NCBI GenBank assembly: GCA_000431075.1
Contig: HF986909.1
Coordinates: 1-14,908 of the forward strand
Source: Firmicutes bacterium CAG:555
GTDB lineage: Bacteria; Bacillota; Clostridia; Oscillospirales; Oscillospiraceae
DNA: 14,908 bases
Reading direction: 5' to 3'
The position numbers were made by a program, and so were the translations under genes. Under the pieces are notes generated by a model. The model was not told where the DNA came from, did no database searches, and saw only the letters and a program-made list of their open reading frames with translations. The first letter of the stretch is position 1; every line of letters begins with the position of its first letter. Positions 6,291-12,050 of this stretch are shown piece after piece.

Positions 6291-6449
6291 ATGCCGGACT
6301 ACAAAAGCATGTACACCCTGCTGTGCAAGGCGGTCGACGATGCTATCGACCCGCTGAGCAAGATACCCGAAGCCGTTCCGGTCGCACAAGTGCTGATAAT
6401 TGCCCTGAATGCCGCCGAGGAAATTTACATTGAAAGCTGCGATGATTGA
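6291..6449 (+). CDS. 52-residue small protein of unknown function, under operator control
   Basis: The product begins MPDYKSMYTLLCKAVDDAID and continues through an alanine/leucine-rich segment to EEIYIESCDD. It is mostly predicted helical and acidic, without a signal peptide or a clear membrane segment. From memory it resembles small proteins starting MPDYK(S/A)(L/M)Y that are common in Clostridia, often near XRE regulators; this was not checked. The start is fixed by AAGGAGG (6278-6284) six bases before ATG. It has its own promoter and terminator, and two palindromes overlap the promoter, so it is the likely regulated target of the XRE pair. No function can be assigned. Confidence 0.8.
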   Translation: MPDYKSMYTLLCKAVDDAIDPLSKIPEAVPVAQVLIIALNAAEEIYIESCDD

Positions 6450-6455
6450 TAATGA

Positions 6456-6485
6456 AAAAGAGCGTTCCATGCGGAACGCTCTTTT
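6456..6485. terminator. Bidirectional terminator between the small gene and mscL
   Basis: A perfect 13-bp stem (6456-6468 with 6473-6485) with a 4-base loop has an A-run on the left and a T-run on the right, so it works in both directions. It lies six bases past the small gene stop and two bases past the mscL stop. Confidence 0.9.
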
Positions 6486-6487
6486 GC

Positions 6488-6886
6488 TTACTTATTCTTG
6501 ATCTCCTCCAGGATCTCCGCAAGGAGCTCCTCGGTGGTCGGCTTGGGGGGTTCTTCGGGGGCGGGCTCTTCCTCCTCGGTCTGCTTTTTGCCGATGGTAG
6601 CAAGCTTGTTTACGCCCTTGACCAGCAGGAACACCACAAACGCCATGATGATGAAGTTTATCACATCCATGATGAATGCGCCGTATGTAAGCGTCGCCTT
6701 GCCGATGGTCACGCTCAGACCCGAAAAGCCGTCGAGACTGAAGCAGCCGATGATGGGGCTGATAAGGTTATCGATGAGCGAGGTGACGAGTGCGGTGAAA
6801 GCGCCGCCGATGATGACGCCGACCGCCAGATCCATTACATTGCCCCTTAGGGCGAACGCCTTGAACTCGGAAATAAACTTTTTCAT
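6488..6886 (-). CDS. mscL: Large-conductance mechanosensitive channel MscL
   Basis: A pentameric stretch-activated channel of the cytoplasmic membrane that releases solutes on hypo-osmotic shock. The 132-residue product begins with the typical amphipathic MKKFISEFKAFALRGNVMDL. Next comes TM1 with the pore-lining GVIIGGAFTALVTSLIDN (residues about 23-40) and TM2 (INFIIMAFVVFLLVKGVN, about 76-93). The tail is charged, rich in Glu and Pro, then ends in a helical bundle sequence. AAGGAG lies eight bases before the ATG and touches the serS stop codon. The 12-base gap to serS suggests it is the last gene of the parA-parB-serS-mscL run, ending at the shared terminator. Confidence 0.96.
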   Translation of the reverse strand: MKKFISEFKAFALRGNVMDLAVGVIIGGAFTALVTSLIDNLISPIIGCFSLDGFSGLSVTIGKATLTYGAFIMDVINFIIMAFVVFLLVKGVNKLATIGKKQTEEEEPAPEEPPKPTTEELLAEILEEIKNK

Positions 6887-6898
6887 TTCTCTGTCTCC

Positions 6899-8206
6899 TT
6901 ATGCTTTTTTGGGCACTAAAACCTCCGTGCCGCCCATGTAGGGGCGCAGCACCTCGGGGATGGTGACGGTGCCGTCGGCCTGCAGGTGATTTTCAAGGAA
7001 CGCAATGAGCATGCGGGGAGGTGCGGCGACGGTGTTGTTGAGCGTGTGCGGCAGATAGGTCCTGCCGTTCTCGCCCTTGACACGCATTTTCAGCCTGCGA
7101 GCCTGTGCATCGCCCAGATTTGAGCAGGAGCAGACCTCGAAATACTTCTGCTGGCGGGGCGACCACGCCTCGATGTCGCAGGACTTGACCTTGAGGTCGG
7201 CAAGGTCGCCCGAGCAGCACTCAAGCTGGCGCACGGGTATCTCCATGCTGCGGAACAGCTCCACCGAGTAGCGCCACATTTTTTCGTACCATGCCTTGCT
7301 GTCCTCGGGCTTGCAGACGACGATCATCTCCTGCTTTTCAAACTGGTGGATGCGGTAAACGCCTCGCTCCTCGATGCCGTGTGCGCCCTTTTCCTTGCGG
7401 AAGCAGGGGGAGTAGCTGGTGAGGGTCTGCGGAAGCTTGCTTTCGGGTATCATCTGGTCGATGAACTTGCCTATCATCGAGTGCTCGCTTGTTCCGATGA
7501 GGTACAGATCCTCGCCCTCGATCTTATACATCATTGCGTCCATGTCGGTCTGGCTCATGACGCCCTCGACGACATTGCCGTGGATCATGAACGGCGGGAT
7601 GCAGTAGGTGAAGCCCTTTCCTATCATGAAATCCCTTGCATAGGCCAGCACCGCAGAGTGCAGGCGGGCGATGTCTCCCATGAGGTAGTAAAAGCCGTTG
7701 CCGGAGACACGGCCGGCGGCATCCATGTCAACGCCGTCGAAGCTCTCCATAATCTCGGTGTGGTAGGGGATGGGGAAGTCGGGAACGACCGGCTCGCCGA
7801 AGCGCTCGACCTCGACATTGCAGCTGTCGTCCGGGCCGATGGGAACGGAGTCGTCGATGATGTTCGGGATGGTGAGCATGATGGTGCGGATGCGCTCGCT
7901 CATCCCGGCGGCAGCCTTCTCAAGCTCGGCCAGACGGTCGGCATCGGCCTTGACCTGCGCCTTGACCTTTTCGGCTTCCTCGAGCTTGCTGGGGTCTTTC
8001 TTGGCCTGACCCATCAGCACGCCGACCTGCTTGGACAGTGCGTTTCTCGCAGCACGAAGGTCATTGCCCTCGGTGAGAGCGGCACGGTACTTCACATCGA
8101 GCTCCAGAACCTCATCGACGAGGGGGAGCTTTGCGTCCTGAAACTTCTTCCTGATGTTTTCCTTAACTTTCTCGGGATTTTCTCTTACGAACTTTATATC
8201 AAGCAT
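6899..8206 (-). CDS. serS: Seryl-tRNA synthetase
   Basis: A cytoplasmic class II aminoacyl-tRNA synthetase that charges tRNA-Ser. The 435-residue length is normal. Residues about 30-110 form the charged coiled-coil arm that contacts the tRNA long variable arm. Motif 2 is FRKEKGAHGIEERGVYRIHQ followed by FEKQE. Motif 3 contains NNTVAAPPRMLIAFLEN, keeping the catalytic Arg, and PEVLRPYMGG closes the domain. The TGTSEHSMIG-type segment (here IGTSEHSMIG) replaces the common TAEVPL sequence, so this is a divergent subtype of bacterial SerRS. AAGGAG precedes the ATG by nine bases. There is no T-box leader in the 37-base gap to parB, so it is probably transcribed from the parA promoter. Confidence 0.96.
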   Translation of the reverse strand: MLDIKFVRENPEKVKENIRKKFQDAKLPLVDEVLELDVKYRAALTEGNDLRAARNALSKQVGVLMGQAKKDPSKLEEAEKVKAQVKADADRLAELEKAAAGMSERIRTIMLTIPNIIDDSVPIGPDDSCNVEVERFGEPVVPDFPIPYHTEIMESFDGVDMDAAGRVSGNGFYYLMGDIARLHSAVLAYARDFMIGKGFTYCIPPFMIHGNVVEGVMSQTDMDAMMYKIEGEDLYLIGTSEHSMIGKFIDQMIPESKLPQTLTSYSPCFRKEKGAHGIEERGVYRIHQFEKQEMIVVCKPEDSKAWYEKMWRYSVELFRSMEIPVRQLECCSGDLADLKVKSCDIEAWSPRQQKYFEVCSCSNLGDAQARRLKMRVKGENGRTYLPHTLNNTVAAPPRMLIAFLENHLQADGTVTIPEVLRPYMGGTEVLVPKKA

Positions 8207-8243
8207 TTCTGATTACTCCTTGTTATATTATTGCAATAAGAAT

Positions 8244-9149
8244 TTACTTATCGTTATTTTCCTGCCATGTTCCGCCCATTCGGACGAGATTTTGGATGAG
8301 CGCCTCACGGTCGTCGCTGTCGTAAAATTCAAGCACGATGCGGCCGCTGCGCTTGCCGCACTCGATATTCACCTTGCGGGCGAGCGTGCGGCTGAGGTAA
8401 TCTGCGGTGTCGGCGATGTAGTCAACGAAAAGCTCCTCGCTCTTTGTCGGCTTCTTTTCCGGCTCACGCAGCTTTTTGAGCGTCTTTGAGACGAGCTGCT
8501 CTGTCTTGCGCACGGAAAGGGAATTTTCGATGACATTCTTCGCCGTGCTCAGCTGCAGGGCGGCATCCTCAACCGGAAGCAGCGTTCTTGCGTGGCCGGC
8601 GGAGAGCTTGCCCTCCTCGACCATCTTCAGAACCTCGGGGGTCAGGCCCAAAAGGCGCATTGCATTTGCAACTGCCGGGCGGGATTTACCCACGCTTTTT
8701 GCCGCCTCGTCCTGCGTCAGTCCGTATTCCTCGATAAGGCTTTTATAGCCGAGCGCTTCCTCGATGGGATTTAAGTCCTCACGCTGGAGGTTCTCGACCA
8801 GTGCAAGCTCGGCGACACGGCGGTCATCGGCGGAGATAACACGCACCGGCACTTCGACAAGTCCGGCAAGGCGGCTTGCACGCCAGCGGCGCTCGCCTGC
8901 GATTATCTGATAGTAGCCGTTTTCCTGCTTGCGGACGGTTATTGGCTGAATCAGTCCGTACTGGGCGATGGAATCTGCCAGCTCCTGCAGCTTTTCGTCG
9001 TCAAATTTTGTTCTCGGCTGATCCGATCGGGGTTCGACCTTGGTTATCGGCAGATGCAGAAGCTCGCCTTCGGCTTCGTTTTCGTCGATATCGTCGCCGA
9101 AAAGCTCGCTCAAGCCCCGTCCGAGGCCTTTTTTAAGCTCTTTTGCCAT
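8244..9149 (-). CDS. parB: Chromosome partitioning protein ParB (Spo0J)
   Basis: A CTP-dependent DNA clamp that loads at parS and spreads, recruiting ParA and SMC for origin segregation. From ATG 9149 (301 residues) the order is: the ParA-stimulating N-terminus KKGLGRGLSELFGDD, the CTPase box GERRWRA (85-91), the second box ENLQREDLNPIEEA (119-132), the parS-reading helix-turn-helix (about 144-166) and a C-terminal dimerisation domain. Two adjacent ATGs are possible. The second (9149) has the better distance from AGGAG; the first (9152) overlaps the parA stop by ATGA. Three matching parS sites lie just upstream of parA, supporting a functional system. Confidence 0.96.
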   Translation of the reverse strand: MAKELKKGLGRGLSELFGDDIDENEAEGELLHLPITKVEPRSDQPRTKFDDEKLQELADSIAQYGLIQPITVRKQENGYYQIIAGERRWRASRLAGLVEVPVRVISADDRRVAELALVENLQREDLNPIEEALGYKSLIEEYGLTQDEAAKSVGKSRPAVANAMRLLGLTPEVLKMVEEGKLSAGHARTLLPVEDAALQLSTAKNVIENSLSVRKTEQLVSKTLKKLREPEKKPTKSEELFVDYIADTADYLSRTLARKVNIECGKRSGRIVLEFYDSDDREALIQNLVRMGGTWQENNDK

Positions 9150-9910
9150 CATTTTCTCCTTTCCTGTTTGAGAAATTCATCTGCAAGCTTCATATATGCA
9201 CGGCTGCCCTTGCCGATGCGGTCGTACGCAACGCCGGGCTTACCGTGACTGGGCGCTTCGGACAGGCGCACGCTGCGGGGGATGACGGTCTCATAGACCT
9301 TGCCGCCGAAGTATTCCTTCAGCTCAAATGCGACCTGCTGAGTGAGGTTCGTTCTCGCATCGTACATGGTGAGCACGATACCCTCGATATTCAGGCCGGG
9401 ATTAAGGCGTTTTTTGCACAGTTTAATCGTCGTCATGAGGTCTGCAATGCCTTCGAGCGCATAATACTCGCACTGCATCGGGATAATGATGCTGTCGGCG
9501 GCAACGAGCGCATTAAGGGTCAGCAGCTCCAGAGACGGGGGACAGTCAATAAATATGTAGTCGTAGTCGTTATAAACGAGCTGCAAGGCGTCCTTGAGGA
9601 CATATTCACGCTTTTCGGCGAGTACGAGGGCGACCGTGGCGCCGGACAGCTCCTTATTTGACGGGATGACATCGCCGTAGGGCGTTTTGCGGATACAATC
9701 GTAAATATCGGCCTTTTTGGCTATCAGCTCGTATGCGCCCGGGGTGGAGTACTTATCAACGCCCATGCCCGAGGTCGAGTTGCCCTGCGGGTCGCAGTCG
9801 AGGATGAGCACCTTTTTGCCCTTCATTTTGAGAGCGCAGCAGAGGTTTACACAGGTGGTCGTCTTGCCGACGCCGCCTTTTTGGTTGGCAATAGCGATTA
9901 TCTTGGACAT
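9149..9910 (-). CDS. parA: Chromosome partitioning ATPase ParA (Soj)
   Basis: A deviant-Walker ATPase that moves ParB-bound origins over the nucleoid and, in sporulating Firmicutes, also influences DnaA. The 253-residue length fits the Soj group without an N-terminal HTH. The deviant Walker A KGGVGKTT is at residues 11-18, including the signature Lys 11. DCDPQGN (Walker A' region, about 40-46) and FIDCPPSL (Walker B) follow. ATG 9910 is preceded by GAGGTG five bases upstream. It overlaps parB. Its promoter lies at 9928-9956 and directly abuts a parS site. Confidence 0.97.
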   Translation of the reverse strand: MSKIIAIANQKGGVGKTTTCVNLCCALKMKGKKVLILDCDPQGNSTSGMGVDKYSTPGAYELIAKKADIYDCIRKTPYGDVIPSNKELSGATVALVLAEKREYVLKDALQLVYNDYDYIFIDCPPSLELLTLNALVAADSIIIPMQCEYYALEGIADLMTTIKLCKKRLNPGLNIEGIVLTMYDARTNLTQQVAFELKEYFGGKVYETVIPRSVRLSEAPSHGKPGVAYDRIGKGSRAYMKLADEFLKQERRK

Positions 9911-9927
9911 AATTTCACCTCAAGGCT

Positions 9928-9956
9928 ATTATAACCGCTATCGCCGTCATTTTCAA
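9928..9956 (-). promoter_or_regulatory. parA-parB promoter
   Basis: The minus strand reads TTGAAA (9951-9956), a 17-base spacer and TATAAT (9928-9933), a nearly perfect vegetative promoter. The parS site at 9957-9972 touches its -35 element, so ParB binding is likely to repress or modulate it. Confidence 0.8.
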
Positions 9957-9972
9957 TGTTTCACATGAAACA
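9957..9972. other. parS site 1
   Basis: TGTTTCACATGAAACA matches the Firmicute parS consensus TGTTTCACGTGAAACA at 15 of 16 positions, with an A at the central CG. It is adjacent to the parA promoter. Confidence 0.9.
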
Positions 9973-9992
9973 TTTTTAGATTTTTTCGCCGA

Positions 9993-10008
9993 TGTTTCAC
10001 ATGAAACA
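9993..10008. other. parS site 2
   Basis: An identical copy of site 1 (TGTTTCACATGAAACA) in the same orientation, 36 bases further on. Confidence 0.9.
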
Positions 10009-10017
10009 TTTCAGTTG

Positions 10018-10033
10018 TGTTTCATGTGAAACA
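10018..10033. other. parS site 3
   Basis: TGTTTCATGTGAAACA is the exact reverse complement of sites 1 and 2. It lies 25 bases beyond site 2 and ends two bases before the gpr stop codon. Confidence 0.9.
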
Positions 10034-10035
10034 AT

Positions 10036-10881
10036 TTACTCCACAAGCATATCAACATCCTCGATGGTCAGGCCCTTGTGCAGGGCAAGGTTTATGCCGT
10101 AGGCAATGAGCTTAGCAGAGCTCTTGACAAGCTCATCGATATTTCGGGGCGTGACGAACAAGCCCTTGGCTTCTTCTGCGTCGGTGAATGCGGCGGCATC
10201 GATAACGGTCGGCACGCCGATCGCACAGACGGGGACACCGAGAGTGTCGGCATTGAGCGCCGCACGGTTATTACCGACACCTGAGCCGGGGGAAATGCCG
10301 GTGTCGCAGATCTGCACATTGCGGCACAGGCGGGATAGCTCGCCCGATGCAAGAGCATCGACGGCGATGACGCAGTCGGGGCGGACAAGATCGCAAATTG
10401 CTTTCAGCCCGTCTGCACTTTCTATACCTGTCGTGCCCAAAACGCCGGTTCTGAAAACGCTGACGGATGAGAATGCTTGAAACTGCTCCGGCAGGGAGGA
10501 CTTGAGGTGGCGGGTGACGATAAGACTGTCAGCCGTGTCGGGGCCGACGGCATCCGGCGTAACGGCTTTATTTCCGAGGCAGGCAATAAGAACACTGTTT
10601 GCCGAGTTTATAAACGGCAGCTTGTTCAGCAGCTCCGATAGAGCATGAGCACAGTCGGAAAAGGAATTCTCCTGTCGCTTAACATAATCTGCCATTTCCA
10701 ATGTATAATACTCGCCTATCGGCTTGCCGATGGCATCGGAAGCGGCTTTATCGGCGACGGAGACACGGCTGGCACGGCAGTTTGAAATTATAAGCTCCTC
10801 GGTGACTAACCCTTCAAGCTTATCGCCCACTCGCAGACTGGCTTCACGGGCAAGGTCGGTGCGGGCAAAGGAATTTTGCAT
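10036..10881 (-). CDS. gpr: Germination protease Gpr (peptidase family A25)
   Basis: An aspartic-type endopeptidase that degrades the small acid-soluble proteins coating spore DNA once germination begins. It is made as a zymogen in the developing forespore. The start at ATG 10881 gives 281 residues beginning MQNSFARTDLA, the usual family N-terminus; the frame stays open further upstream without family resemblance. CLGNKAVTPDAVGP (101-114) and VIAVDALASGEL (171-182) carry the two expected catalytic aspartates, D110 and D175. CDTGISPGSGVGNNR (192-206) is also highly conserved. It is shorter than the Bacillus enzyme, as in many clostridia. The neighbouring divergent rpsT is a typical partner in Firmicutes. 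It links functionally to the germinant receptor operon in this window. Confidence 0.95.
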   Translation of the reverse strand: MQNSFARTDLAREASLRVGDKLEGLVTEELIISNCRASRVSVADKAASDAIGKPIGEYYTLEMADYVKRQENSFSDCAHALSELLNKLPFINSANSVLIACLGNKAVTPDAVGPDTADSLIVTRHLKSSLPEQFQAFSSVSVFRTGVLGTTGIESADGLKAICDLVRPDCVIAVDALASGELSRLCRNVQICDTGISPGSGVGNNRAALNADTLGVPVCAIGVPTVIDAAAFTDAEEAKGLFVTPRNIDELVKSSAKLIAYGINLALHKGLTIEDVDMLVE

Positions 10882-10933
10882 TTTTCTCACTTCCAAATCA
10901 AGATATTGTATAGTGTCTCCGGCTTGACCACAA

Positions 10934-10947
10934 GTAATGCGCATTAC
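10934..10947. repeat. 14-bp perfect palindrome between gpr and rpsT
   Basis: GTAATGCGCATTAC is a perfect palindrome 53 bases upstream of the gpr start codon and about 30 bases from the rpsT -35 element. It has the size and symmetry of a dimeric regulator binding site. No regulator can be named. Confidence 0.6.
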
Positions 10948-10977
10948 AAAAAAATATTCGGAAATATGAGAAAATGC

Positions 10978-11006
10978 TTGATTTTTCAATGCGTTGATGG
11001 TACAAT
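10978..11006 (+). promoter_or_regulatory. rpsT promoter
   Basis: TTGATT (10978-10983), a 17-base spacer and TACAAT (11001-11006) form a strong vegetative promoter reading toward rpsT. The predicted start near 11013 leaves a leader of about 158 bases. Confidence 0.75.
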
Positions 11007-11012
11007 AATTCC

Positions 11013-11156
11013 CTGCGAGCTATGCTCGTTATTCGTTATCGATTTTCAGTCCCAAACGGCAGTAACGATCAGATTGAGCCGTACTCAGTCCGATAGCCGG
11101 CGAAAACCGGCGGTATTCGCCGGAAAATCCCGTGATGGATTTTTTAGTTACTAAGT
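11013..11156 (+). promoter_or_regulatory. Structured rpsT 5' leader
   Basis: The leader contains a 5' hairpin (CGAGC 11016-11020 with GCTCG 11024-11028). It also has two mutually exclusive helices: GCCGG 11096-11100 with CCGGC 11107-11111, or CCGGCG 11107-11112 with CGCCGG 11118-11123. A 7-bp hairpin ending in T (11124-11130 with 11137-11143) resembles a weak terminator just before the ribosome binding site. This is compatible with attenuation or autoregulation by S20, but no known leader family was recognised. Confidence 0.4.
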
Positions 11157-11170
11157 AAGGAGGTGCCACG

Positions 11171-11431
11171 ATGCCCAACATTAAGTCCGCAATGAAGAGA
11201 GACGCCAAGTCCAAGGAGCTCCGTGCAAAGAACCGTGCCGACAAGACCGCTCTCAAGACCGTCCTGAAGAAGTTCGAAGCAGCTGTCGAAGCAGGCGACA
11301 AGGCTGTTGCAGCCGATAGCTACAAGGTAGCAGTCAAGGCTGTTGACCACGCAACAGTCAAGGGTCTTATTCATAAGAACAATGCAGCTCACAAGAAGTC
11401 CAAGATGACCGTGAAGCTCAATAAGATGTAA
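11171..11431 (+). CDS. rpsT: 30S ribosomal protein S20
   Basis: A small basic protein that binds the 5' domain of 16S rRNA early in 30S assembly. The 86-residue product begins MPNIKSAMKRDAKSKELRAK. It has the family helical pattern with GLIHKNNAAHKKSKM near the end, where KGxIHKNxAAxxKSR is the conserved motif. A full-strength site, AAGGAGGTG (11157-11165), precedes the ATG by five bases. It is monocistronic, with its own promoter, leader and terminator, and is divergent from gpr. Confidence 0.97.
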   Translation: MPNIKSAMKRDAKSKELRAKNRADKTALKTVLKKFEAAVEAGDKAVAADSYKVAVKAVDHATVKGLIHKNNAAHKKSKMTVKLNKM

Positions 11432-11452
11432 TTTACATTTTATATTCTGTAT

Positions 11453-11495
11453 AGCAAAACTCCGCAATGCGAGATCATTGCGGAGTTTTGCTTTT
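11453..11495 (+). terminator. rpsT terminator
   Basis: A perfect 17-bp stem (11453-11469 with 11476-11492) with a 6-base loop runs into TTTT. It lies about 20 bases after the rpsT stop codon. Confidence 0.92.
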
Positions 11496-11510
11496 CATTA
11501 TAATAATAAG

Positions 11511-11541
11511 AAAAGCTGTGACGGTTGGTCACAGCTTTTTT
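11511..11541 (-). terminator. Terminator of the rnhA-ABC-ECF operon
   Basis: A perfect 12-bp stem (11511-11522 with 11528-11539) with a 5-base loop lies just past the leftward stop at 11544. The minus-strand T-run is four bases; on the plus strand it is six, so it also backs up the rpsT terminator. Confidence 0.85.
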
Positions 11542-11543
11542 AC

Positions 11544-12050
11544 TTATTTCTTAAAGTAATTGGTCTTGCTCAGCGCAACATACAGTGCCGCACCGGCGAC
11601 AGCGCCGAAAACGCCCTGAATAGCGTTCATCGGGATATTGGCGGCAGCGGCAACTCCGAAGCCCATGAACACCGCTTCATAAAGCATATAGCCGCCGACC
11701 ATGACGGCACCGCCGATGATGCCGGCAACGAGCGCCTTGGCAAACTCGTTCTTGATAAACCTGCTGCCGATGAGCCAGCCGGCCAACAGTGCGACAACGG
11801 CCTTTATCACAAAGGTGCCGGGTGCATACAGCACATAGCCGGAGATAACATCGGCAAGACCCGAGCCGAGACCGGCCGCAAGTGCGCCCCACACCGGTCC
11901 GAGCAGGAAGCCCGCCAGAACAACGATCGCATCACCGGTGTGGATATATCCGCCCAAGGGGGTGGGTATCTTGATGATCATCGTGGCAACGCAGGTCAGG
12001 GCAGCCAGAAGTGCCGCTAAAATCAGTTTCTTTGTAGTGTTGTCTTTCAT
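11544..12050 (-). CDS. ECF transporter S (substrate-binding) component
   Basis: The membrane-embedded substrate-capture subunit of an energy-coupling-factor vitamin transporter. The 168-residue product is almost entirely hydrophobic, with about five or six membrane segments. The sequence IPTPLGGYIHTGDAIVVLAG (about 28-47), with the following GPVWGALAAGLGSGLADV, is typical of the S-component family containing riboflavin and hydroxymethylpyrimidine-type members. The substrate cannot be read from sequence and no riboswitch precedes the gene. GAGG lies nine bases before the ATG, and the start overlaps the stop of the ABC gene by ATGA. The ECF ATPases and T subunit are not in this window; the adjacent ABC exporter is of a different class and is unlikely to serve as its energising module. 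Confidence 0.85.
   Translation of the reverse strand: MKDNTTKKLILAALLAALTCVATMIIKIPTPLGGYIHTGDAIVVLAGFLLGPVWGALAAGLGSGLADVISGYVLYAPGTFVIKAVVALLAGWLIGSRFIKNEFAKALVAGIIGGAVMVGGYMLYEAVFMGFGVAAAANIPMNAIQGVFGAVAGAALYVALSKTNYFKK

Noticed and set aside
7346..8212. Long open frame (288 codons) on the plus strand opposite serS
   Set aside because: It lies wholly within the well supported serS gene, encodes a His/Asp/Val-rich product typical of an antisense frame, and has no ribosome binding site.
8223..8240. TTATTGCAATAA palindrome between parB and serS as an operator or terminator
   Set aside because: A 12-bp AT-rich palindrome with no loop or T-run, probably chance in a short AT-rich gap.
10940..10970. 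Sigma-G type promoter for gpr (GAATA and CATTAC on the minus strand)
   Set aside because: The spacing of 15 bases is short for sigma-G and the -10 match is partial. gpr is expected to be forespore-controlled, but I cannot support this exact site.
10882..10989. 36-residue N-terminal extension of Gpr
   Set aside because: The extension covers the upstream regulatory region and does not resemble the Gpr propeptide; MQNSFARTDLA is the usual start.
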